DNA of 7,435 bases from Microcaldota archaeon (GTDB taxonomy: Archaea > Micrarchaeota > Micrarchaeia > Norongarragalinales > UBA8480), in assembly GCA_030697615.1 (NCBI GenBank), contig JAUYPK010000034.1, forward strand, positions 1-7,435, given 5' to 3'. This document shows, piece by piece, positions 1 to 5,015 of this stretch. Under the pieces are notes generated by a model, which saw nothing but the letters and a program-made list of their open reading frames with translations, ran no database searches and had not been told where the DNA came from. Made by a program: the position numbers and the translations under genes. How positions within the stretch are numbered: the stretch's first letter is position 1; each line of letters opens with the position of its first letter.

Positions 1-325
1 CAAAGAACTTCAATAAATTCTCCGCGGTTAAAACTTCGCGTTCTATTTCTTTGCTCTGTGCAATCGCCCTGTTCGCAATAAGCGTTTCTTTTTGAACCTT
101 AGAAACAGGTGCACCTACTACAGTTTTGCTTGTCACAACTACATCGCCTATGCCATAGTGAATTTCAATAAACCCACTTTGCTCAAGTAGAGTTGCCAAC
201 CGCTCTGCTTGTAAAGGGCTAATTGCAAGTGCAGAAGCTACGTTGGAAAGGGAAACCCGCTTGCTGTTTTTCACGTAGTCAAGAAAACGGTCAATGACCG
301 TCTCAATATTCTCGTACTTTGGCAT
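1..325 (-). CDS. Winged-helix-like protein, C-terminus cut by window edge
   Basis: The first 108 codons are open from an ATG at 325 to the left edge, so the C-terminus is missing. I translated it by hand. Residues about 6-66 read as a compact helix-turn-helix domain: helices around ETVIDRFLDYVKN, a recognition-like stretch VSLSNVASALAISPLQAERLATLLEQ, then a strand-like wing GFIEIHYGIGDVVV. This pattern is typical of winged-helix DNA-binding domains. The following part (about 75-108) is charged and helical, perhaps a coiled coil. It is transcribed in the same direction as the pilin block but has its own promoter, with a TATA-like box centred 27 bases before the ATG. A transcription regulator is the simplest reading, but the missing C-terminus could carry another function, so I give no name. 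Whether it regulates the neighbouring pilin-like genes is only a guess from position. Confidence 0.75.
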   Translation of the reverse strand, partial: MPKYENIETVIDRFLDYVKNSKRVSLSNVASALAISPLQAERLATLLEQSGFIEIHYGIGDVVVTSKTVVGAPVSKVQKETLIANRAIAQSKEIEREVLTAENLLKFF

Positions 326-348
326 ATAAACGAATTAAGCTAGCCTTG

Positions 349-355
349 TTTAAAA
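349..355 (-). promoter_or_regulatory. TATA-like box of the winged-helix gene
   Basis: On the minus strand this reads TTTTAAA, centred 27 bases before the ATG at 325. That is the spacing expected when transcription starts at, or next to, the start codon (leaderless archaeal mRNA). No Shine-Dalgarno-like sequence lies before this ATG, which agrees. It sits in the 51-bp gap after the last pilin-like gene, so the winged-helix gene probably does not depend on read-through. I see no T-rich terminator in that gap. Confidence 0.5.
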
Positions 356-376
356 TCATGGCGTTGTGGCTCCCAC

Positions 377-1387
377 CTATCTTATTGCAGTGCGGGCGGA
401 ATAATTAGCGAAGTTATCCCGCAGGAGCATCTCAGTTGAAAAATCTGGCCAAAAGTCACTAGTGTCAAAAGTAAATACGCTATCCACAGTCATATTCACA
501 TTGCAATTTCCACTTGCAGGTGCACTACTTTGTACACGGAACCTACCTTCTTTTCCAAACCTAAGGTCAACCTGGCAAGGCGACGACTTAATTGAAAGCA
601 CAGCTTCATCGTTTTCAAGCCAGTTCAAAGTACCTGCGTCGCAATTAACGCGACGCGTATTTCCACTATTAGAACCGTAAACCCCTTGGCAGCGGTACAC
701 CTTTGAATTGTTATCCCTAATTGTCAACGTGTAGTTTATACAACCTTCTCCGCTTGTACAACCAAACACGTCGTCAAAATCATTGTTCCACTCAATGTCG
801 CTGTTTGTACAGTCGTCATAAACAGCAGGGTCGCAACTAAAGTTCATAGCTGTTAAGTTTATTGAAATGTTTAATGCTGTCGCGTGTGAAAAATCACAAG
901 CTGGAAAACCATCGTTAGCCTCTTGATAGCACACTACATCAAGTTCTTTTTTATTCAAATCCGGATATTGGTAGGTTATATTAAATGGCAAAATATGAAA
1001 ATTCACTTCGTTGTCGCTGCAGTCTTTTTTTCCAAAGCAACTGAAATCAGTTATTAATTGGCCAGTTGAAGAGTAGAAGCCAATTGAAACATCTGAGCTG
1101 TTGTAAAACTGCTGTACAAAAGAAGTGTACGCTGTCAATGTGCTGGAAAAGTTCCTCGAAGCTGGCAACGCGTCTACGACCTCAAGAAAATTTCCATTTT
1201 TAGTCACATTAACACCAGCTGCGCTTGACAAGTCTTCACTTACATCTTCCCATGAATAAGTCATTTTTTCAGCTAGTAAAAATGGAACTGGGTTCAACTT
1301 AACTTGTTGATAAAGCGACAAGGAAAGCAGCATTAAACCAGCTAGGGAAATTATCGAAATTGTGAAAAAAAATCCGCGTCTTTTCAT
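377..1387 (-). CDS. Large cysteine-rich pilin-like secreted protein
   Basis: This 336-residue protein begins MKRRGFFFTI followed by a hydrophobic stretch to about residue 26. That resembles a prepilin-type N-terminus: positive charges, a glycine, then a hydrophobic helix kept after processing. The rest is predicted to lie outside the membrane. It has 12 cysteines (117, 123, 153, 164, 185, 193, 210, 216, 233, 249, 271, 295), many spaced 6-12 apart, which suggests disulfide pairs. I count 11 N-x-S/T sequons, suggesting heavy N-glycosylation. The ATG overlaps the stop of the upstream gene (ATGA, 1384-1387), implying translational coupling, and AGGGGTGG lies just upstream as a ribosome-binding site. 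It is the last and largest of five pilin-like genes, so it could be a minor or tip pilin. I do not recognise its family; that role is inferred from context. Confidence 0.8.
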   Translation of the reverse strand: MKRRGFFFTISIISLAGLMLLSLSLYQQVKLNPVPFLLAEKMTYSWEDVSEDLSSAAGVNVTKNGNFLEVVDALPASRNFSSTLTAYTSFVQQFYNSSDVSIGFYSSTGQLITDFSCFGKKDCSDNEVNFHILPFNITYQYPDLNKKELDVVCYQEANDGFPACDFSHATALNISINLTAMNFSCDPAVYDDCTNSDIEWNNDFDDVFGCTSGEGCINYTLTIRDNNSKVYRCQGVYGSNSGNTRRVNCDAGTLNWLENDEAVLSIKSSPCQVDLRFGKEGRFRVQSSAPASGNCNVNMTVDSVFTFDTSDFWPDFSTEMLLRDNFANYSARTAIR

Positions 1388-1806
1388 CTATAGCCCACCC
1401 CTAAGGTAACAACTACATACCGGTCATTATTTACTGCTGGTACCAAAGCAACCCTACGCGTAACTGAAAACACCTGCGGCGAACCAGTAGAAGCGTTTAC
1501 AGACCGGTCAACAGTAAAACCAGCGCCGTACCTATAAGAGGTTAGCGAAAAACTCCCAGCCATTGTAGAAGGCATAACCGCCATAAGGTAGTTCAGCACG
1601 TCTGTTGAAGATTGGTTGCCAAGCGCCACGTTGTCAATAAAACCAGTTTTTTCCATTGTATTTAAAATCTCTTGGCCAATTCGCTTAGTGGCTAAATCAC
1701 TTGAAGCGCTTTGCTTTGAATATAACTCCGCATGAGTAGATAAGATAAGTACAAGAAAAAACAACGCGAGTACCACGTCGAGAGTGAAGAAAAAACCTTT
1801 TTTCAT
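1384..1806 (-). CDS. Pilin-like protein with KKG-FFFT-type signal
   Basis: This 140-residue protein starts MKKGFFFTLDVVLALFF. It has a short basic n-region ending in glycine, then a hydrophobic helix carrying an acidic residue at position 10, the layout of archaeal prepilin signal peptides. The hydrophobic part ends near residue 26 (STHAELYSKQ), and the rest is a small exported domain with two sequons. The same N-terminal KxGFFFT pattern recurs in the next gene (377-1387), so the two look related in their leader although their exported domains differ. The ATG lies 3 bases after the stop of the upstream gene and its stop overlaps the next ATG, so all are probably on one message. It is likely a minor pilin or pseudopilin. 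No family name is offered. Confidence 0.75.
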   Translation of the reverse strand: MKKGFFFTLDVVLALFFLVLILSTHAELYSKQSASSDLATKRIGQEILNTMEKTGFIDNVALGNQSSTDVLNYLMAVMPSTMAGSFSLTSYRYGAGFTVDRSVNASTGSPQVFSVTRRVALVPAVNNDRYVVVTLGVGYR

Positions 1807-1809
1807 ATG

Positions 1810-2313
1810 TTAACTTATTACACCTATCTTGATTATTACAAACACTGGCAAATTATCATAAACTGCAAGCGACCGCACCGAAGCGGCGGTTGTTGAATTA
1901 AAATCGCTTCCAATAACTGCTTGTCCATTAAAACTAGGGGCGGCAATGGAAACAATTGAACCATTCAAATAAGAAACGTTGAAATAAAACCCATAACCAG
2001 AAACGCCTAGCAATTCGCTTGTACGGCTCAAGTTATTTTGCGACAAGTTGAGAAAAGCAGCTAATTTATTGCGTTCAATTACGCCGCGGTTTACAACTAA
2101 CCCAAACTGGGAAACATCCGCTTGAGTCCAGTTAAACGGCTCCCCTTGCGATGAAAGCAAGTTTGAACTCACGACACTAGTTTTTAAGCTGAGTGATTCA
2201 AACTCGTCGCGTTCAAGGTCAATTCCCTGGTAGGCACTTGTAAGAAAAGCATATATGCCAGTAAATAATAGAATTGCAATCAATGCATCAATTGAACTTA
2301 TCTGCCCTTTCAC
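1810..2313 (-). CDS. Pilin-like protein, GTG start
   Basis: This 167-residue protein begins MKGQISSIDALIAILLF. The basic n-region MKG, a likely cleavage site after KG, an acidic residue a few positions later (D9) and a hydrophobic helix to about residue 25 fit a class III (archaeal type IV pilin-type) signal peptide. The start codon is GTG, its G shared with the upstream stop in a GTGA overlap (2310-2313), and the G-rich run AGGGGGGTTAGG precedes it as a possible ribosome-binding site. The mature part is predicted exported, rich in Ser/Asn/Val, with six N-x-S/T sequons, consistent with an N-glycosylated surface subunit. The acidic segment after the helix (DLERDEFESLSLKTSVV) looks like the continuing alpha-helix of a pilin stalk. 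A structural or minor pilus subunit is likely. Confidence 0.78.
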   Translation of the reverse strand: MKGQISSIDALIAILLFTGIYAFLTSAYQGIDLERDEFESLSLKTSVVSSNLLSSQGEPFNWTQADVSQFGLVVNRGVIERNKLAAFLNLSQNNLSRTSELLGVSGYGFYFNVSYLNGSIVSIAAPSFNGQAVIGSDFNSTTAASVRSLAVYDNLPVFVIIKIGVIS

Positions 2314-2777
2314 GTTATCCTAACCCCCCTTTGAAGTTTAGTGGCGAAGTGCTGCCCCGGAGACAAATAAAAAAACGGTGCACCAGATGAATTCGTTACA
2401 TTAAAAGCAGTTATCTGCCGCTGCACTGAACGCAAACCACCTGTTGCGTTCCATGAGATGTAAACAGACGTATTCGAAACACCAAAAACATAATTAAAAC
2501 CACCAGGCAAAAACGGCGGAGTAGAAAACTGCGCGGATAATGCAGTGGAATGACCAGCTAAATCAATTACAGTGGCAACTTCATCAAGGAGGTTACTTGC
2601 AACAGTAACTACTGCCCGGTCGATAAGGCTGTTAGTTGCAACAACGTTGTCAGCTTGGAGAAAAAGAAACAATAAAAACACGAGTAAAAAAACCGCGATA
2701 AACTCAATGCCAACCTGTGCTTTCAAGGGTCGCCAGCGTCGACCCTTACTGAACCCTCTGCAACCAAAAAACGCCAT
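2310..2777 (-). CDS. Archaeal type IV pilin-like protein with odd N-terminus
   Basis: From ATG 2777 the protein is 155 residues. The hallmark is KAQVGIEFIAVFLLVFLLF at 19-37: a Q-x-G-x-E class III prepilin signal followed by a hydrophobic helix. The first 17 residues (MAFFGCRGFSKGRRWRP) are unusual for such leaders. Codon 18 is TTG, and starting there would give MKAQVGIEF, a perfect match to pilin leaders such as that of the gene at 2888-3298. I keep ATG because it is the only ATG and the TTG is buried in a perfect 8-bp stem (2725-2747), but 2310-2726 is a serious alternative. The mature domain has four sequons. Its stop overlaps the next GTG start (GTGA). It may be a second major or minor pilin of the same filament as its neighbours. 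Confidence 0.75.
   Translation of the reverse strand: MAFFGCRGFSKGRRWRPLKAQVGIEFIAVFLLVFLLFLFLQADNVVATNSLIDRAVVTVASNLLDEVATVIDLAGHSTALSAQFSTPPFLPGGFNYVFGVSNTSVYISWNATGGLRSVQRQITAFNVTNSSGAPFFYLSPGQHFATKLQRGVRIT
2725..2747 (-). repeat. GC-rich hairpin B of a two-copy palindromic element
   Basis: A perfect 8-bp stem (plus strand AAGGGTCG / CGACCCTT) encloses the 7-base loop CCAGCGT. The second hairpin, at 2835-2858, contains the same loop bases inside a different but fully paired stem. Both copies also share, on the minus strand, GGTTGCA and GGGTTC upstream and TTTGA/TTGA downstream, so the unit is probably about 45 bp. This copy lies across codons about 11-18 of the pilin-like gene and contains its possible TTG start. 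It may be a small palindromic repeat inserted in frame, or an RNA structure that controls the start. Confidence 0.6.
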
Positions 2778-2781
2778 ATTT

Positions 2782-2830
2782 AACCACTAACCATTAAATC
2801 AACCACTTATTGAAACGTTTCCACTCGAAT
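2782..2830. repeat. 49-bp exact direct repeat, copy 1
   Basis: All 49 bases are identical to 2871-2919, 89 bp away. The repeat begins with AACCACTAACC and ends with CCACTCGAAT on the plus strand. In the other copy these bases are the last codons, stop and 17 following bases of the upstream pilin gene. This copy is therefore a duplicate of that gene's end, placed just before the next pilin gene. Confidence 0.9.
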
Positions 2831-2834
2831 CAAA
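2799..2834 (-). pseudogene. Duplicate 3' remnant of the pilin gene
   Basis: Read on the minus strand this encodes F-D-S-S-G-N-V-S-I-S-G-stop, matching the end F-N-S-S-G-N-V-S-I-S-G-stop of the pilin at 2888-3298. The match extends two codons past the exact repeat with a synonymous (TTC/TTT) and an N-to-D change. Just upstream a TAG and hairpin A interrupt the frame, so there is no gene body. It may be the relic of a deleted tandem pilin copy or a partial duplication. Confidence 0.5.
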
Positions 2835-2858
2835 CGGGGGCTACCAGCGTTGCCCCCG
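2835..2858 (-). repeat. GC-rich hairpin A of a two-copy palindromic element
   Basis: A 7-bp perfect stem (plus strand CGGGGGC / GCCCCCG) encloses a 10-base loop containing CCAGCGT, the same 7 bases that form the whole loop of the hairpin at 2725-2747. It lies between the two copies of the 49-bp direct repeat, in non-coding sequence. It is not followed by a T-run on either strand, so it is not a simple terminator. Local GC is far higher than in its surroundings. Confidence 0.6.
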
Positions 2859-2870
2859 AACCCCCAATGC

Positions 2871-2919
2871 AACCACTAACCATTAAATCAACCACTTATT
2901 GAAACGTTTCCACTCGAAT
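2871..2919. repeat. 49-bp exact direct repeat, copy 2 (end of pilin gene)
   Basis: This is identical to 2782-2830. On the minus strand it holds the final ten codons and stop of the pilin gene at 2888-3298 plus 17 bases beyond. Identity in both coding and non-coding bases, without a single change, points to a recent duplication or ongoing gene conversion. Confidence 0.9.
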
Positions 2920-3298
2920 TGAAAGTCACGTTGAACACGTACCTGCTTTCACCTAGTGGAAACTGGTAAAAAGATAAATTTGCAAGGGTAACTGAATAAA
3001 CATCAGTTGTCCTGCCGTCTAAACCTGCAACTACTAAAAACACTTCTCTCCCACGAGTAGTTGCGTTTATTAGTCCAGATGGGAAGTAAACCGTTACTTG
3101 TTTAGTTGACCCTTGCCCCTGACTAGCAACAGCATCAGCTGCACTTGCAATTTTATCAACGGCTATTCTCGCTTGAAAAACGCGGCTTTGCGCTTGGAAA
3201 CTTGAATAAAAATAATACGAAGCTGCTAAAAGTACAATGGCTACAAGGGCAAATAACGCCATGTACTCTATCCCAGCTTGCCCGCGCATTAGTTTCAT
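2888..3298 (-). CDS. Archaeal type IV pilin-like protein (first of the block)
   Basis: This 136-residue protein begins MKLMRGQAGIEYMALFA. RGQAGIEY is a textbook class III prepilin signal: cleavage by the archaeal prepilin peptidase is expected between G and Q, the Q-x-G-x-E block follows, then a hydrophobic helix to about residue 30. That helix continues into YYFYSSFQAQSRVFQARIAVDKI, typical of a pilin stalk. The mature part has five N-x-S/T sequons, three of them near the C-terminus. Both ATG codons at residues 1 and 4 are possible starts; the first gives the longer basic leader. It is the first gene of the five-gene pilin-like block and is a good candidate for a main filament subunit. Neither prepilin peptidase nor the assembly ATPase or membrane platform gene is in the window. 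Its last 31 bases plus stop region are duplicated at 2782-2830. Confidence 0.85.
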   Translation of the reverse strand: MKLMRGQAGIEYMALFALVAIVLLAASYYFYSSFQAQSRVFQARIAVDKIASAADAVASQGQGSTKQVTVYFPSGLINATTRGREVFLVVAGLDGRTTDVYSVTLANLSFYQFPLGESRYVFNVTFNSSGNVSISG

Positions 3299-3320
3299 AG
3301 AATTGAATAACAGCCTACGA

Positions 3321-3329
3321 ATAGTTAAA
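3321..3329 (-). promoter_or_regulatory. Possible TATA box of the pilin block
   Basis: The minus strand reads TTTAACTAT, centred about 27 bases before the ATG at 3298, the same geometry as the boxes before the genes at 325 and 4921. It overlaps the stop codon of the upstream gene. If used, the pilin block is transcribed as a leaderless message independent of the metal-transport genes. The match to a TATA consensus is only moderate. Confidence 0.35.
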
Positions 3330-4110
3330 CATTCGCTGGCTTTGGGGTAAAGAAGTTATCTAGGGGCGTTACCAAGAGATTTGAAACTGCCAATGCGCCT
3401 AGAAATGCAAATTCTGGCAACAAGAAGGACAAAGTGAAGCTTATCAACGCAGCGATTATTCCAAAAGCAGCTTTTGCCTTTTGTTGACCTGGAGTGGTCA
3501 TTGGTTCAACTAGCATAATTGTAGAGAAAAATAGCACCGTACCTGCGGTTACACTTCCAATCAAAAGCGTAGTGTTGAAGCTCCCTGTAAAAAGCATTGA
3601 AGTTAAGTTGAGCAAAAGCGTAGTTGCAAGAAAAGGAATAGTGATGAACCAAGCGTTTATACGCCACACGACCACCAATCCAAGAAGTGCACTTAGCAAT
3701 GGGTTGCTAGTTGCCCACCAGCTTTGTAACATGCCATTGACAGCAGTAATTACAAGGGCACCAAAATTAGCTGGGTTGAACACGTGCGAAAAGCCGATTT
3801 TAATGAAGTGCTTTGACAACAATGCAATTGCAACTGCACCTAGGGAAAAGTGGATTGATGTAAATGACGGCGTGAGGACGATTGAAATAATTGTACTCGT
3901 AACTATTGCAGAAAGTGGAATTGCCAAAGGCCGCTTTTGAAAGTGCCACAAAGCAAGTTCAATTACCGCCCCAGCGGCGATTGTCACGAGTATTGGAAAG
4001 ATAAACGAAACTGCAGTCGTAGAAGTAACGAAGTTATAAAGCAGCGTAACTAACAAAACGGCTAGTACAGTATAGCGGGGGTCGCTTGAAAGGGTTTTGA
4101 AAAATTCCAT
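3325..4110 (-). CDS. Stand-alone RnfD/NqrB-family membrane protein
   Basis: From ATG 4110 the protein is 261 residues with about eight to ten hydrophobic segments and no signal peptide. Three blocks match the NqrB/RnfD family: SAIVTSTIISIVLTP (67-81, like SAxVTxLLLAL-xxP of RnfD), HVFNPANFG (109-117, the FNPA motif) and EPMTTPGQQKAKAAFG (202-217, like the DPVTxxTxxGRxxFG region). In known complexes this subunit binds flavin and passes electrons in a sodium- or proton-pumping system. I do not see a clear SGAT-type flavin-attachment motif, and no other Rnf/Nqr subunit is in the window. A TTG at 4137 would add MLFVLFLLG; ATG is preferred because MEFFKTLSSDPRY is a normal family start. It lies 46 bases after the ZIP gene, probably on one message. 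Family assignment is good; the actual function is uncertain. Confidence 0.75.
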   Translation of the reverse strand: MEFFKTLSSDPRYTVLAVLLVTLLYNFVTSTTAVSFIFPILVTIAAGAVIELALWHFQKRPLAIPLSAIVTSTIISIVLTPSFTSIHFSLGAVAIALLSKHFIKIGFSHVFNPANFGALVITAVNGMLQSWWATSNPLLSALLGLVVVWRINAWFITIPFLATTLLLNLTSMLFTGSFNTTLLIGSVTAGTVLFFSTIMLVEPMTTPGQQKAKAAFGIIAALISFTLSFLLPEFAFLGALAVSNLLVTPLDNFFTPKPANV

Positions 4111-4156
4111 ACCAAGTAAAAACAATACGAAGAGCAATAAAAACCTTTCATGTTGT

Positions 4157-4921
4157 TTAGTGTAAAAGGGTTGTAACGAGCCAGATCAACGCTATGCCTA
4201 TTAATATGAAAACGAACTGCAGCGCAGATTTACCTGCTGACTTTTCCCTATGTAGTTCAGGAACTATGTCAGCTGCAGCTATGTAGATGAACATTCCAGC
4301 TGTAAAAGCCAAGCCGTAGCCAGCCAAGTTTTGCACAAGTGGTGCAGCAAAGTAAAACAACAACGCGCCTACAATTGCAAAAACTGCTGACCCCAAGTTG
4401 AACAACAGGGCTTTTTTGCGGGTAAAGCCACTGTAAATAAGAAGGGAATAATCACCGATCTCTTGGGGGATTTCATGGAGTAAAACGGCAAACGTAGTTG
4501 TTAAGCCAAGCGCAGGCGAGGCAAGAAAAGCAGCTGCAACTGCTACACCGTCAAAAAAATTGTGCAATGCATCTCCAACTAAGTTAAGGTAGCCCATTGG
4601 CTTTTCAGTAACTTTTTCGTGAGCTGTGCGGTGATTTTCATGATCAGTATGATGATGATGCCATACAATTATTTTTTCAAGCACAAAAAATACTAGCATG
4701 CCAAGCAGCGCAATTGAAAGCGCCGTGCTAGCGGCTAGTACATCAAGCGACTCTGGCAACACGTCAAGAAACGCGCCGCCAAGTAAAGTTCCGGCTGATA
4801 AACTTACAAGTGCAAAAAGTATCTTTTCTTCGAGTTCTTTTTTAGCGCCTAGCAGGCTAATTCCAGCTAGGGAAACTAAACTGATTAGAACAGTAGCTAC
4901 GATGATTAATTCAAGTACCAT
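4157..4921 (-). CDS. ZIP-family divalent metal transporter
   Basis: This 254-residue protein has about eight predicted membrane segments. The metal site motifs are clear: HNFFDG in TM4 (H120, N121, D124) and HEIPQEIGD in TM5 (H149, E150, E154), plus DIVPELH in TM7 (218-224). The HEIPQEIGD form resembles the LIV-1-like branch of ZIP proteins. A histidine-rich loop (88-101, WHHHHTDHENHRTAH) between TM3 and TM4 is typical of the family and may sense or deliver metal. ZIP proteins move Zn, Fe, Mn or sometimes Ni/Co into the cytoplasm; the sequence alone does not give the ion. I start at ATG 4921 rather than the TTG at 4930 because a TATA box lies 27 bases upstream, implying a leaderless message. 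It is divergent from a NikR-type regulator, and an inverted repeat covers its TATA box. Confidence 0.93.
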   Translation of the reverse strand: MVLELIIVATVLISLVSLAGISLLGAKKELEEKILFALVSLSAGTLLGGAFLDVLPESLDVLAASTALSIALLGMLVFFVLEKIIVWHHHHTDHENHRTAHEKVTEKPMGYLNLVGDALHNFFDGVAVAAAFLASPALGLTTTFAVLLHEIPQEIGDYSLLIYSGFTRKKALLFNLGSAVFAIVGALLFYFAAPLVQNLAGYGLAFTAGMFIYIAAADIVPELHREKSAGKSALQFVFILIGIALIWLVTTLLH

Positions 4922-4936
4922 GAAGAGCAATAGCTA

Positions 4937-4967
4937 GTTATTAATATTTAAACTGTTTGTTAATAAC
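4937..4967. promoter_or_regulatory. Inverted-repeat operator candidate over the ZIP promoter
   Basis: GTTATTAA (4937-4944) and its exact reverse complement TTAATAAC (4960-4967) flank 15 bases. The arms are separated by about two helical turns (23 bp), as in known NikR operators, which are palindromes with widely spaced half-sites. The repeat encloses the ZIP TATA box (4945-4952), so a bound repressor would block it. Recognition by the adjacent NikR-like protein is inferred from position and geometry. Confidence 0.55.
4945..4952 (-). promoter_or_regulatory. TATA box of the ZIP transporter gene
   Basis: The minus strand reads TTTAAATA, a strong archaeal TATA match, centred about 27 bases before the ATG at 4921. 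This spacing puts the transcription start at the start codon and supports choosing ATG over the upstream TTG. Confidence 0.65.
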
Positions 4968-5006
4968 TTTGGTGAAAATCTCTTTTAAGAGTTAATAAGG
5001 TGAAAC
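4959..5006 (+). promoter_or_regulatory. Promoter and repeated half-sites before the NikR-like gene
   Basis: GTTAATAA occurs at 4959-4966 and again at 4991-4998, each followed by GGTGAAA (4971-4977 directly after CTTT-type spacing; 4999-5005). Between them, CTCTT-TT-AAGAG (4980-4991) is a near-perfect palindrome whose CTTTTAAG core could be a TATA box, centred about 30 bases before ATG 5016. AGGTGA (4998-5003) could serve as a Shine-Dalgarno site but would be absent from a leaderless message, so the two readings compete. The repeated half-site hints at autoregulation. Confidence 0.4.
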
Positions 5007-5015
5007 GGTGCAAAC

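Noticed and set aside
462..680. 72-codon plus-strand frame
   Set aside because: It is antisense to the cysteine-rich pilin-like gene and has no promoter or ribosome-binding signal.
2835..2858. Intrinsic terminator
   Set aside because: The stem is strong but no T-run follows it on either strand, and archaeal termination mainly uses T-rich tracts without a hairpin.
2725..2875. Integron attC site
   Set aside because: The hairpins lack the conserved GTTRRRY and RYYYAAC core sites, and no integrase is present in the window.
2782..2919. CRISPR array from the 49-bp repeats
   Set aside because: There are only two copies, longer than usual CRISPR repeats, and one is the coding end of a pilin gene. 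The spacer-like part is a hairpin, not a random spacer.
3494..3940. A 148-codon plus-strand frame
   Set aside because: It is antisense to the RnfD/NqrB-like gene, whose conserved motifs settle the coding strand.
4921..4930. TTG start for the ZIP gene, three codons upstream
   Set aside because: The TATA box at 4945-4952 is 27 bases from ATG 4921, which fits a leaderless start at the ATG and leaves the TTG outside the message.
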